The notes beneath the pieces were generated by a model. The model saw nothing but the letters and a program-made list of their open reading frames with translations. It was not told where the DNA came from and did not search any database. DNA of 64,000 nucleotides from positions 37,953 to 101,952 of the forward strand of contig CAJUMV010000008.1 of the NCBI GenBank assembly GCA_910587715.1, read 5' to 3'. Positions 17,928 to 27,367 of this stretch are shown piece by piece (position 1 is the stretch's first letter; each line of letters opens with the position of its first letter). The position numbers and the translations under genes are program-made. This DNA is from an uncultured Lachnospiraceae bacterium (GTDB lineage Bacteria > Bacillota > Clostridia > Lachnospirales > Lachnospiraceae).

Positions 17928-19563
17928 TATAGAATGTGATAAATTTCCGGAGACTCACCGTGTGATTACCTTTTCGCCCGGATTAAACTCCGTTGTGGGT
18001 ACAGAGGCTGGGAGCAATGCCATCGGCAAGTCCACTTTCCTACGGATCATCGACTTCGCTTTTGGCGGAAATTGTTATCTGAAGGAAGAAGAAATAGCTC
18101 GCGAAATTGGTGATCACGAAATTTATTTCTCTTTTCAATTCGGTAACAATTCTCCGTTATATTACTGCCGCAAAACAAACGATCCCTACAATGTCATAAG
18201 CTGCGATAAAGAAAAGCATGTCATTGAAACTATGGCCGTTTTAAAGTACCAGCGTAATCTCATGGAGAATTACTCATCAAATAGATTCGACATATCGCTG
18301 CACGATATATCAGAACACTTCTTCCGTATCTATCGCCGCTTGAATGTGCTAGAACAGTACCCTTTAAGCGCAAAGCCATCCGAAAACCATGAGACCACTG
18401 TCAATTTCCTGATTAAGCTATTTCGGCATGGAGATATCCTTAATCAGATTCAGGCAATGGCAAAAGACCTTCATGTTGACACCTCCAAGGTGCGAGCATC
18501 AACACCTGAGAAAATAATTTCTCTGGACGAGATTGCGGATATCCAAACAACTATCGATTCATTAAAGAAACGGCTTCTGGATAACATGGGAAAAAACGAA
18601 GTTGCGCAGACTCAGCTTTTTGGATATAACTCGCAAGAAATGAAAAGGGCAGAAAAAATCAGGAAGGAGCTTTCACTGCTTGCAACACAGCAGTCAAAAC
18701 TGAAAGCCCAGCTTGGAGCAATACAGCACAGCATGGATATCCAGTCATTTGACTCTGCGGAAGATTTTGAAGATTTGCAGACATTTTTTCCCGAAATCAC
18801 CATGCAAAAATTGGATTCTATCAATGGATTTCACGACAAGATACGGGGAATCCTGCTTGGAGAACTTTCAAAAGAGGAAAAACGCCTTAAAAACCTTCTT
18901 GCAAGATGTGACCGTGAAGTGACACGGCTCCAGAACAGCCTGAAAGATTCCGGCACAGCGCAGAAGATGTCTACTCAGCTGGTATCTGAATGTGCAAGCC
19001 TTATGAACTCTATCGAGCGGTACGAGGCACAAAAGAAGGAGCTCGAGGAGGAACGCAATCGCCAACAGAAAAGGGCTGCCGCCAAGAAGCAGGTTCGAGA
19101 CTTGCTGGAGCAGGAACGCAGTACAATAAGAGGCATAGAAAATGAGCTTAACAGCACCATGAGCGAAATTAATGCGTCCCTCATCGGGGATGCGGAACGC
19201 GCACCCTCCATCCATATTGCTGCCAACAAGGATTTTACATTCGGCATCAGGGGAAACAGCAGCGAAGGTGCCGCTTTCAGAAGCATGGTTGTTTATGATC
19301 TTGCAATATTGAAGCTGTGCGACATCCCAGTACTCATTCATGATTCGAATATTCTGAAAAGGATTGACGACCATCAGCTCGAACAGCTACTAGAATGCTA
19401 TGAAAACAGCGGTCATCAAGTCTTCATTGCATATGACCGCCTTTCCGATACTACGGAAAAAGCACATGGTAAGCTATTGGAATGTGCAGCGTTAAGACTT
19501 TCAAAGGAAGATTTATTGTTCGGACGCTCTTGGAGCAAAAAGAAAATTGGAGGTAAAGCCTGA
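17917..19563 (+). CDS. SMC/Rad50-like ATPase of ABC-3C system (DUF2326 type)
   Basis: 548 residues. The Walker A motif GSNAIGKST is at about 32-40. A central antiparallel coiled coil runs over about residues 205-420 (for example RYEAQKKELEEERNRQQKRAA), and a C-terminal ATPase lobe has YDLAILKLCDIPVLIHDSNIL, typical of DUF2326 proteins in place of a classic D-loop. Such ATPases are the sensor/motor of ABC-three-component systems. The stop codon overlaps the ATG of the methyltransferase gene by one base, so expression is tied to the type III R-M genes downstream, an arrangement I do not know as a named system. Confidence 0.78.
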   Translation: MLLSIECDKFPETHRVITFSPGLNSVVGTEAGSNAIGKSTFLRIIDFAFGGNCYLKEEEIAREIGDHEIYFSFQFGNNSPLYYCRKTNDPYNVISCDKEKHVIETMAVLKYQRNLMENYSSNRFDISLHDISEHFFRIYRRLNVLEQYPLSAKPSENHETTVNFLIKLFRHGDILNQIQAMAKDLHVDTSKVRASTPEKIISLDEIADIQTTIDSLKKRLLDNMGKNEVAQTQLFGYNSQEMKRAEKIRKELSLLATQQSKLKAQLGAIQHSMDIQSFDSAEDFEDLQTFFPEITMQKLDSINGFHDKIRGILLGELSKEEKRLKNLLARCDREVTRLQNSLKDSGTAQKMSTQLVSECASLMNSIERYEAQKKELEEERNRQQKRAAAKKQVRDLLEQERSTIRGIENELNSTMSEINASLIGDAERAPSIHIAANKDFTFGIRGNSSEGAAFRSMVVYDLAILKLCDIPVLIHDSNILKRIDDHQLEQLLECYENSGHQVFIAYDRLSDTTEKAHGKLLECAALRLSKEDLLFGRSWSKKKIGGKA

Positions 19564-21677
19564 TGGCTGCTATAGATAACCTTGTAAAACAGATTTCGGA
19601 TGCAGTGCTGCGCCAACGCATTGCTGACGAGGTAAAGCAATTATCACAGAACAAAAAATTCGGGCTTGTTTTTGACGAGTATTTGCCGGAATGTACTCCG
19701 CTATACGAAATGAAGATAAAACGGAATATATTCGTGACGGACAAGATTGATGGCGAGATAAAAAATGTTTACGCCGTCCTTAAGGTAAAGGACGGTATTG
19801 CGACTTGCCGCCATAAAATCACTGGCGATATATCTGAAAAAAATGTGGATGAGCTTGTCGCTGTCGCACAACTTGGCGAGCCCATATTCCCTGTCCTGTC
19901 TCCTGTTGACTATGTACAAAACGCTCCCAACAGTTCACTCTGGCATACGCTGATTGAAGCTGACAATTACCATGCACTTCAGTTAATGGAATACTTGTAT
20001 GCAGGAAAGGTTGACTGCATCTACATTGATCCGCCATATAACACAGGCACGGACGAGTGGAAATACAATGACGCATTTGTGGATTCATCAGATCACTGGT
20101 CGCACAGCAAATGGCTCTCCATGATGAAGAAACGTCTTGTCATAGCAAGAAATCTCCTAACGTCGAAAGGAGCCCTGATCATCAGCATTGGATATCAGGA
20201 AGTCCACCGGCTTGTTTTGCTGTGCGAGGAGCTTTTTTCAGAAAGACAAGTAGTTGCTGTAACGGTTCAGACTTCCAGTGGTAAACCTTCCGGCGGTTTC
20301 AACTATTTACAGGAATATCTTGTATTTGTTGTCCCAGAAGATTTCCGTCCCACACCCACAAGCTTTGCTGGTGGCAACAAGAATGCTCCATATCACGGCA
20401 TGACTCTTGCCACGTTCACCCAGTATCAGAGACCCAATCAGGCGTACCCTATCTTTTGCGATAAGGAAACAGGAAAAGTACTCGGCTGCGGAAAATCTCT
20501 TCAGGAACGAATAAACGAAGGAAGTTACATCGGAAACATGGATGATTTTATCTATGATTACGATGAAGCCCCTGATGGCTGCACGTGTGTATGGCCGGTA
20601 AGCACAAAAGGTACTCAGTGCGTATGGCGGCTTATTCCCTCACGATTTATGAGCGATCTTGAAAAGGGCTATATCAGAGTGCTTCCTCAAAAAGGAAAAC
20701 ATCTAAAGAATAAATACAGCATACAGTATCTTTCTGCCGGAATAATAAAAAAGATTGAGTCTGGAAAAATCGAAAGCCTTGGCAGAGATAATGTCAATGG
20801 AACGATACTCTTGGATTCTTATGAAAGTGAAGGTGCAGATATTCCTACAATTTGGAATGACAACGCATTTTATACGGCAAAGGGCACCAATCAGATTCAA
20901 GACATATTCGGCACGAAGGAGTTTCCATATCCCAAGCCTCTTTCGCTAATTACTGAGGTATTGCGCACCTGCACAAAAGAGAATAGCCTTATCATCGATT
21001 TTTTTGCCGGAAGTGGCACTACCCTTAACGCCGTCAACATCCTAAATGCCGAGGACAATAAGAACCGCCGATGCATACTGATAACAAATAATGAGCTCTC
21101 TAAAAAGCAGATCCGTGCTTTGAAAAAGGATGGCGAATTTCCTGGCACAGAAAACTGGGAAAAACATGGAATCTGCCGGGCTGTTACATGGCCTCGTACA
21201 AAGTATACTATTCTTGGCAAGAGAGATAACAACGAGGATTTGGTCGGAGAATATGATATATCTTCAGATGAAAATGAGCCTCGAAACCTGAGCGATGGAT
21301 TTGAAACAAATGCTGCATACTTCCGCCTCGGATTCGTGGATAAAAACTCCGTGACGCTCGGCCGACAATTCCGTCAGATCCTGCCGCTGTTATGGTTAAA
21401 GGCTGGCGCATATGGGAAATGCCCCTCTGTAGGAGGCGATAGCGAGCCATCAATGCTGATCCTCCCCAAAAACCGCCTTGCCGTCCTTGTGGATGATACA
21501 CATTTTGCTGACTTCGAAAAAGCCATAAAGAAAGAGGACTCCATCGAATTTCTATATTTTGTTACGGATTTTGAGGGAGCTTACAAGGATATGGCATCCG
21601 CATTTCCTGACAAAAAAACATACCAGCTTTACCGTGAATATATCGAAAACTTTGTAATCGGAGCAAGGAGGATATAA
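19563..21677 (+). CDS. Type III restriction-modification methyltransferase (Mod), N6-adenine
   Basis: 704 residues. The catalytic motif DPPYNTG (156-162) comes before the SAM-binding motif FAGSGTT (481-487), the beta-class order seen in type III Mod subunits. A long target-recognition region lies between them. It methylates adenine at an asymmetric site on one strand and supplies specificity to the Res subunit encoded 3 bases downstream. The recognition site cannot be read from sequence. It shares the operon with the ABC-3C genes upstream. Confidence 0.9.
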   Translation: MAAIDNLVKQISDAVLRQRIADEVKQLSQNKKFGLVFDEYLPECTPLYEMKIKRNIFVTDKIDGEIKNVYAVLKVKDGIATCRHKITGDISEKNVDELVAVAQLGEPIFPVLSPVDYVQNAPNSSLWHTLIEADNYHALQLMEYLYAGKVDCIYIDPPYNTGTDEWKYNDAFVDSSDHWSHSKWLSMMKKRLVIARNLLTSKGALIISIGYQEVHRLVLLCEELFSERQVVAVTVQTSSGKPSGGFNYLQEYLVFVVPEDFRPTPTSFAGGNKNAPYHGMTLATFTQYQRPNQAYPIFCDKETGKVLGCGKSLQERINEGSYIGNMDDFIYDYDEAPDGCTCVWPVSTKGTQCVWRLIPSRFMSDLEKGYIRVLPQKGKHLKNKYSIQYLSAGIIKKIESGKIESLGRDNVNGTILLDSYESEGADIPTIWNDNAFYTAKGTNQIQDIFGTKEFPYPKPLSLITEVLRTCTKENSLIIDFFAGSGTTLNAVNILNAEDNKNRRCILITNNELSKKQIRALKKDGEFPGTENWEKHGICRAVTWPRTKYTILGKRDNNEDLVGEYDISSDENEPRNLSDGFETNAAYFRLGFVDKNSVTLGRQFRQILPLLWLKAGAYGKCPSVGGDSEPSMLILPKNRLAVLVDDTHFADFEKAIKKEDSIEFLYFVTDFEGAYKDMASAFPDKKTYQLYREYIENFVIGARRI

Positions 21678-21680
21678 AAT

Positions 21681-24206
21681 ATGAAGGACACACTGTTTCC
21701 ATTTCAGGAAAAGGCTCTTGGGGATCTCCATACTGCCGTAGATAACGCCCATCTTCTCCTGAATTCGAAGAAAACGCAGATCATATCTTTTTCTGCTCCC
21801 ACTGGTGCAGGAAAAACGATTATGATAACACAGCTTTTTGAGGAGCTGCTCTATGGTGATGCTGACCACATCGGCGATCCCGACTCCATATTTATTTGGT
21901 TATCGGACTCGCCCGAATTAAACGAACAAACCCGTATGAAAATTGAGACAAAATCAGATAAGATTCCCGCAATGAATCTTGTCCCCATAGATGCCAATTT
22001 TACTGCGGACATCCTCGAGTGCGGACATATTTATTTCCTGAACACGCAAAAACTCGGTTCCGATAAGCTTCTTGTTTCCACATCAGATAAACGCCAGACT
22101 ACTATTTGGTCTGTTATCGAGAATACCGCCAATGAATACATCGGAAAACTCTATTGCATTATTGATGAAGCCCATCGTGGCACCAACACTTCGGAGAGAG
22201 AGGCAAACAAGGCTCAATCCATCATGCAGAAGTTCCTGAAAGGAAGCCCTGATGACGGTCTTTCTCCTCTTCCTCTCACCATAGGCATGACTGCGACACC
22301 GCAGAAATTCAACAGCCTTGTTTCAGGAATAACCACATCGACTATGCATCAGGTTGTTGTATCTCCGGAAGATGTGAAGTCCTCCGGTCTGTTAAAAGAC
22401 AGGATCATTCTTCGCTATCCAACTCTTGGATTCGATGCGGATATGTCGTTGTTTAAATCTTCCGTTGAAGACTGGAAAAAGAAATGCCAGTTATGGCAGA
22501 CATATTATGATAAAAATAAAGACGCTGACACAAGCGAGCTTGTAAAGCCGATCCTCGTGGTACAGGTTACTGACGGCAGCGGCAAGGAAGCAACAGGGAC
22601 GGACATCAGTCAATGCCTGGACATATGGGAGGAAGTCACCGGCTCCCGCTTGAAAGAAAATGAAGTCGTTCATACCTTTAATGATTACGGTACTCTAAGC
22701 ATTGGAGGGACTGAAATCCGCAAGGTGGAACCATCCCGCATTCAGGAAAAATCCGAGATAAAGCTCGTATTTTTCAAGATGAATCTCTCCACCGGCTGGG
22801 ACTGCCCTCGTGCCGAGACCATGATGTCGTACCGTCCTGCGCATGAATACACCTTTATAGCCCAGCTCCTTGGCCGTATGGTCAGGACACCGCTTGCACA
22901 CCGTATTAAATCCATTCCAGAGCTTAACGATGTGAGTCTCTTCCTGCCCTTTTTTGACAGCGAGACCGTGAAGCAAGTGGTCAAGGCACTAGAAGAAAGC
23001 GACAATGTATCGTTTGCAGAGACCGGAAACGAAAAAGAACTTGTGACTTATAACCGGGAGAATGCCTATGCGGATGTTTTTGATTCGATGGGAAATCTCA
23101 TCACCTACAGTATTGACTCTTCTCGAAAACAGAGCCCGTTGAAATCCTATATGCTTCTTGCCCACGCCCTGTCCTCCGATGGCATTGATGCATCGTCTTT
23201 TGGTGATGCAAAGGAAGACATGCTAAAAATCATGGAAAAGGAGATCATGGACATAAAGTCCCTGCCCGACTATGATAGCCGTGTTAAAGGCGTGACCGGA
23301 TTGAAAGTCGACTCTTTGATCTTTGATTATGGCGACAGTACAATGTCCGTAGATACCGACACTGGAACCACGGAAGTCTCCGAATTCGACATCGCACGGC
23401 ATTTTGAACAAGCTGGGAAGCGTCTCGGCGAGGGAATGCACAAAGAATATTGGAAACGCCATGCGGACGATGACTATATTGATGTCCAGATTGAGGTCAT
23501 CATGCTTGCGGACAACATCACCGCTATGGAGAGGCTGGAAAAATATGCTGAAGGCTGTTTCCTTGACCTTTACGACAAGAATCGCCACAGTATAGGCACT
23601 CTATCGGAAGAACGACAGACCCGTTATGACCGTCTCGTTCATTCCTCTGTGCAGCCAGTTCCCTTGGAGTGGAAGCTTCCGAAAACGGTGGATTTTACTG
23701 TGTCTGAAAATGCGCAGACCTACGAAAAACATCTATTCTGCGGGGACGGAGGCAATGCTCATATTGCACTCAATAATTGGGAGCGCGGTGTACTTCTTGA
23801 AGAAATAGATGATGCAGTATGCTGGCTGCGCAACCTTGACCGGAAAACTTGGTCTCTGGAAATCCCTTATGAAGTGAAAGGTGTCTGGACTCCCATGTAC
23901 CCTGACCTTGTCATTGTCCGTGCCGAGGCAGGCCGCTATGTATTTGATATACTTGAGCCGCACGACCCCTCACACAAGGATAACTACCCAAAAGCCGTAG
24001 GACTTGCTAAATTTGCGGAGAAACATGGTGCGGCTTTCGGAAGAATACAGCTGATCCGTGAACATATGGGTGTTGACGGGAAAAAGCACTTCTACCGCCT
24101 CGACATGTCAAAGACGCTTATACGCAACAAGGTCAGGGCTATAAAGTCTAATGACGAGCTTGACGCTATCTTCGATGAATATGGCGAACGGAAAATTACG
24201 GAATAA
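21681..24206 (+). CDS. Type III restriction enzyme helicase/nuclease subunit (Res-like)
   Basis: 841 residues. SF2 helicase motifs: APTGAGKT (39-46), DEAH (162-165), GMTATP, and QLLGRMVRTP near 395. The C-terminal region has the shape of a PD-(D/E)xK nuclease, but where Res proteins normally show ExK it reads YPDLVIV followed by FDILEPHD, so the usual Lys is replaced; this appears in the ILEPHD subgroup of such helicases. Whether the domain cuts DNA as in EcoP1I/EcoP15I or has another role is unclear. It should act with Mod, translocating or signalling along DNA from unmethylated sites. Confidence 0.87.
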   Translation: MKDTLFPFQEKALGDLHTAVDNAHLLLNSKKTQIISFSAPTGAGKTIMITQLFEELLYGDADHIGDPDSIFIWLSDSPELNEQTRMKIETKSDKIPAMNLVPIDANFTADILECGHIYFLNTQKLGSDKLLVSTSDKRQTTIWSVIENTANEYIGKLYCIIDEAHRGTNTSEREANKAQSIMQKFLKGSPDDGLSPLPLTIGMTATPQKFNSLVSGITTSTMHQVVVSPEDVKSSGLLKDRIILRYPTLGFDADMSLFKSSVEDWKKKCQLWQTYYDKNKDADTSELVKPILVVQVTDGSGKEATGTDISQCLDIWEEVTGSRLKENEVVHTFNDYGTLSIGGTEIRKVEPSRIQEKSEIKLVFFKMNLSTGWDCPRAETMMSYRPAHEYTFIAQLLGRMVRTPLAHRIKSIPELNDVSLFLPFFDSETVKQVVKALEESDNVSFAETGNEKELVTYNRENAYADVFDSMGNLITYSIDSSRKQSPLKSYMLLAHALSSDGIDASSFGDAKEDMLKIMEKEIMDIKSLPDYDSRVKGVTGLKVDSLIFDYGDSTMSVDTDTGTTEVSEFDIARHFEQAGKRLGEGMHKEYWKRHADDDYIDVQIEVIMLADNITAMERLEKYAEGCFLDLYDKNRHSIGTLSEERQTRYDRLVHSSVQPVPLEWKLPKTVDFTVSENAQTYEKHLFCGDGGNAHIALNNWERGVLLEEIDDAVCWLRNLDRKTWSLEIPYEVKGVWTPMYPDLVIVRAEAGRYVFDILEPHDPSHKDNYPKAVGLAKFAEKHGAAFGRIQLIREHMGVDGKKHFYRLDMSKTLIRNKVRAIKSNDELDAIFDEYGERKITE

Positions 24207-24262
24207 ATAGCTTTCCGAATGGCAATGTTATATCATTATTGTTTCAGGAGGGACTGTCAGCA

Positions 24263-25693
24263 ATGATGCTTCCAGACGATTTGCAGAAACTAATAGACGG
24301 CGGTGAGAGCATCACCGTAGAATTTAAGGAGTCTCATTCCAACATCACAAAGGATGTTTATGACACCGTGTGTTCTTTCTCCAATCGGGACGGTGGGCAT
24401 ATCTTCCTTGGCGTGAAAGATAACGGGGAGATTATCGGCATTGAAGCGGACAAGGTAGACAAGATTAAGAAACAGTTTGTCACCACCATCAATAACGACA
24501 GCAAGATGTATCCTCCGCTCTATCTGACCCCGGTTCCTTATGAAACAGAAGGAAAACAGATACTCTACATCCGTGTTCCCGTATCGCAGGATGTCGTCCG
24601 CTGTTCCAGCAAGATCTGGGACAGGAATGATGATGCTGACATAGACATCACGCACCACTCGGATGAGGTTTACCGCCTATATGCAAGGAAGCGTGGCAGT
24701 TTCTTCGTGAACAAGGTCACACATTTCGGGATTGATTCACTCCGCAGCGACCTTTTGGAACGGGCAAGGGAGATGACCCGTGTGAGGGAGAAGAACCACC
24801 CGTGGAAAGCGATGTCCGATGAAGCAATGCTCCGCAGTGCCGGACTTATCCTGACAGACGAGTATTCTCAGGTTGAAGGTATAACCTACGCCGGGATTCT
24901 GCTCTTTGGTAAAGACAGTACCATTATGTCCGTCCTACCACAGCATAAGACGGATGCCATCTTCCGCGTGCTGAATACCGACCGCTACGACGACCGTGAT
25001 GTGGTAATCACCAACCTTATTGAAAGCTATGACAGGCTTATGGCATTCGGTCAGAAACATCTGAACGACACCTTCCATCTTGACGGCATCCAGAGCGTCA
25101 GTGCGAGAGACAATATCCTACGCGAGATTATCTCAAATCTGCTGGCGCACAGAGACTTCTCAAATGCCTATGTTGCAAAGCTGGTCATCGAAAAGGAGCG
25201 GATATTTACGGAGAACGCTAATCTCTCCCACGGTTATGGCGCATTGAATCTCGCTACCTTTGAACCATTTCCCAAGAACCCGCCCATTTCCAAGGTCTTC
25301 CGTGAGATCGGTATGGCTGATGAACTTGGCTCCGGCATGCGAAACACCTACAAATATACAAAAATGTACTCTGGCTCTGCCCCGCAGTTTATCGAAGGAG
25401 ACATATTCCGCATCACCATTCCGCTCATGGAAGTTGCTACCGCTACAGTCGGTCCCATGGAAACTGTCCTTCACGATGTCCCTCACGATGTCCTTCACGA
25501 TGTCCCTCACGAGGATTTCGTCGATAAAATCTATGCAATGATAAAGGAAAACCCCAATATTACACGCAAAGAATTAGGAGAACGCCTCGGCTTAAGCATA
25601 AAGACCATTGGCCGCAGAATTAAGGATATGGGAAATGTGCATTATGTCGGCAGCGGAAACAATGGGCATTGGGAGATTGATCCGTTTGACTGA
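24263..25693 (+). CDS. AlbA_2/Schlafen-like ATP-binding transcriptional regulator-type protein
   Basis: About 476 residues from the ATG at 24263 (AGGAGGG 10 bases upstream; a TTG 24 bases further up would overlap this site). The N-terminal AlbA_2 (Schlafen) domain has ITVEFKESHSN and FSNRDGGHIFLGVKD. A middle GHKL-like region has REIISNLLAHRDFSNAY and GSGMRNTYKY, as in RecG-like/COG2865 proteins. A short His-Asp-Val-Pro repeat links to a C-terminal winged helix (ITRKELGERLGLSIKTIGRRIK). Such proteins are frequent in defence islands and toxin-like modules; the target (RNA, tRNA or DNA) is unknown. It begins 56 bases after Res and closes the operon. Confidence 0.82.
   Translation: MMLPDDLQKLIDGGESITVEFKESHSNITKDVYDTVCSFSNRDGGHIFLGVKDNGEIIGIEADKVDKIKKQFVTTINNDSKMYPPLYLTPVPYETEGKQILYIRVPVSQDVVRCSSKIWDRNDDADIDITHHSDEVYRLYARKRGSFFVNKVTHFGIDSLRSDLLERAREMTRVREKNHPWKAMSDEAMLRSAGLILTDEYSQVEGITYAGILLFGKDSTIMSVLPQHKTDAIFRVLNTDRYDDRDVVITNLIESYDRLMAFGQKHLNDTFHLDGIQSVSARDNILREIISNLLAHRDFSNAYVAKLVIEKERIFTENANLSHGYGALNLATFEPFPKNPPISKVFREIGMADELGSGMRNTYKYTKMYSGSAPQFIEGDIFRITIPLMEVATATVGPMETVLHDVPHDVLHDVPHEDFVDKIYAMIKENPNITRKELGERLGLSIKTIGRRIKDMGNVHYVGSGNNGHWEIDPFD
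25472..25513 (+). repeat. 12-base tandem repeat inside the AlbA_2 gene
   Basis: Three full copies and one partial copy of CACGATGTCCYT, in frame, encoding HDV(P/L) units. A 12-base unit would change linker length without breaking the frame. Confidence 0.85.
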
Positions 25694-25719
25694 TAGCTCG
25701 GGCTATAAACTTCCCCGGC

Positions 25720-25772
25720 GCGAGAGGCAAATGCCATGCGGCATTTGCCTCTCGCAACATACGGAGAATGCC
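25720..25772. repeat. Perfect 16-bp hairpin followed by motif CGGAGAATGCC
   Basis: Arms 25720-25735 and 25740-25755 pair perfectly around a 4-base loop; CGGAGAATGCC follows at 25762-25772. It lies between convergent genes and may act as a bidirectional 3'-end structure, though it lacks a T-run. It is a counterpart of the element at 7514-7554 and marks the right edge of the island. Confidence 0.7.
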
Positions 25773-25776
25773 GTTT

Positions 25777-26589
25777 TTACTCAAACGGTATCACGCCGCC
25801 GTCATAGGTATTGTTGATATACTCCTTAATCGTGTCGGACTTAAGCGCCGCCACAAGCGCCTTGATTCCCTCGTTATTCTCATTGCCTTCCTTCACCGCG
25901 ATCACGTTCACATAGGTCTGCGCCGCCTCGGAATCGGACTGCTCGTATGCCACCGCGTCCTTCGCCACGGAAAAGCCCGCCTCCATCGCGTAATTGCCGT
26001 TTAAGACCATAAACGCCACCTCTTCCTTCACGCGGGGCACCTGCGCCGCTTCCAGCTCCTGAATCTCCACGTTATAGGGGTTATCCTCGATATCGCGCAC
26101 GGTCGCTTCCAGCCCCACGCCCGCCTTCAAGGTCAGGATGCCGTTGTCCTGCAAAAGCAGAAGCGCTCTCGCCTCGTTTGTGGTGTCGTTGGGAACCGCA
26201 ATGGTGTCTCCCTCCGAAATCTCGGAAAGGTCGCTTTTCGTGCCCGGATAAATGCCAAAGGGCTCATAATGGATGCCGCCCGCATTTACCAGATGCGTCC
26301 CCTGCTCCTCGTTGAAGGAATCCAGATAAGGAATGTGCTGGAAATAGTTGGCGTCAAACTCGCCGCTCTCCACGACCTGATTGGGCTGTACATAGTCGTT
26401 AAATACCGTCACCTCAAGGGTGTAGCCCTGCTTGGCCAGAATCGGCTTCACCTGCTCCAAAATCTCCGCATGGGGCGTCGCCGAAGCCGCCACCGTGATC
26501 GTGCCGTCATCCTTCTTGCCGCCGCAGCCCGTAAGCGCGCCAAGCGCCAAAGCCGCTGTTACAATCAATACCACAATTTTCTTTTTCAT
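25777..26589 (-). CDS. metQ: Methionine ABC transporter substrate-binding lipoprotein
   Basis: 270 residues. A signal peptide ends in lipobox ALTGCGG, then a NlpA/MetQ domain with TPHAEILEQVKPIL, FNDYVQPN, HIPYLDSFN and VPNDTTNEARALLLLQ, all typical of D/L-methionine-binding proteins. It follows metI by 118 bases in the metN-metI-metQ order. That gap holds an inverted repeat and may contain an extra promoter giving more binding protein than transporter. Confidence 0.95.
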   Translation of the reverse strand: MKKKIVVLIVTAALALGALTGCGGKKDDGTITVAASATPHAEILEQVKPILAKQGYTLEVTVFNDYVQPNQVVESGEFDANYFQHIPYLDSFNEEQGTHLVNAGGIHYEPFGIYPGTKSDLSEISEGDTIAVPNDTTNEARALLLLQDNGILTLKAGVGLEATVRDIEDNPYNVEIQELEAAQVPRVKEEVAFMVLNGNYAMEAGFSVAKDAVAYEQSDSEAAQTYVNVIAVKEGNENNEGIKALVAALKSDTIKEYINNTYDGGVIPFE

Positions 26590-26625
26590 AACTTTTCTCC
26601 TCCTCTACTTCTTATAAATAGTAAC

Positions 26626-26697
26626 TGCGAAACTCATCACAACGCTTCCATAATTATGCCATTTGTACAATTTCAACAAACATCGCTGAGTTTCGCA
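26626..26697. repeat. 11-bp inverted repeat in the metI-metQ gap
   Basis: TGCGAAACTCA (26626-26636) and TGAGTTTCGCA (26687-26697) form a long-range stem with 50 bases between the arms. It could be a stabilising mRNA structure, a processing site or an operator; no S-box riboswitch is recognisable. Confidence 0.6.
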
Positions 26698-26707
26698 ATC
26701 ACCCATT

Positions 26708-27367
26708 TTACTTCCTCTTATCCAGCTTCACTGACAGCCGCATCCCCAGCGTCTGGAAAATCTGCACCAGCACCACCAGAAGCACCACCGAGACAATCAT
26801 GATCAGCGTCTCATAGCGGTAATAGCCGTAACGCATGGCGATATCTCCAAGTCCGCCGCCGCCGACCACGCCCGCCATCGCGGAGTAGCCGAGAATCGTG
26901 CCGATGGCAATGGTCACGCCCACCAAAATCGACGTCCTCGCCTCCACCAGAAGCACCTTCCATATGATCGTAAACGTGCCCGCTCCCATACTCTGCGCCG
27001 CCTCCACCACACCGTGGTCCACTTCCTTGATGGAAGATTCGATCATACGCCCGATAAAAGGCGCCGCCGCAATGGTAAGCGGCACGATCGTTGCCGCCGC
27101 TCCCGTGCTCTTACCCACGATTGCCCTCGTCAGGGGCAACACAAGAATCAGCAGAATCAAAAACGGAATACTCCGCAAAATATTAGCCGCTACATCCAGC
27201 ACCCTGTAAATCACGGCATTCGGTCGGATGCCCGACTTATCCGTCACGGCAAGGACAATGCCCCAAGGCAGTCCCAGCACATAACCGAAGAAAGTTGACA
27301 GCAATGTCATAAACAAAGTGTCGCGCACGCCTTCCAGCATCATCAGTGTCAGATCGCTAGTCCACAT
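26708..27367 (-). CDS. metI: Methionine ABC transporter permease
   Basis: 219 residues with five or six predicted transmembrane helices and the permease coupling motif region EAAQSMGAGTFTIIWKVLLVEARTSILVG (the EAA loop). It forms the membrane channel for methionine uptake with MetN. It overlaps the end of metN by 11 bases. Confidence 0.95.
   Translation of the reverse strand: MWTSDLTLMMLEGVRDTLFMTLLSTFFGYVLGLPWGIVLAVTDKSGIRPNAVIYRVLDVAANILRSIPFLILLILVLPLTRAIVGKSTGAAATIVPLTIAAAPFIGRMIESSIKEVDHGVVEAAQSMGAGTFTIIWKVLLVEARTSILVGVTIAIGTILGYSAMAGVVGGGGLGDIAMRYGYYRYETLIMIVSVVLLVVLVQIFQTLGMRLSVKLDKRK

Noticed and set aside
25472..25513. CRISPR-like repeat
   Set aside because: It is a short in-frame tandem repeat without spacers; no CRISPR array is seen in the window.
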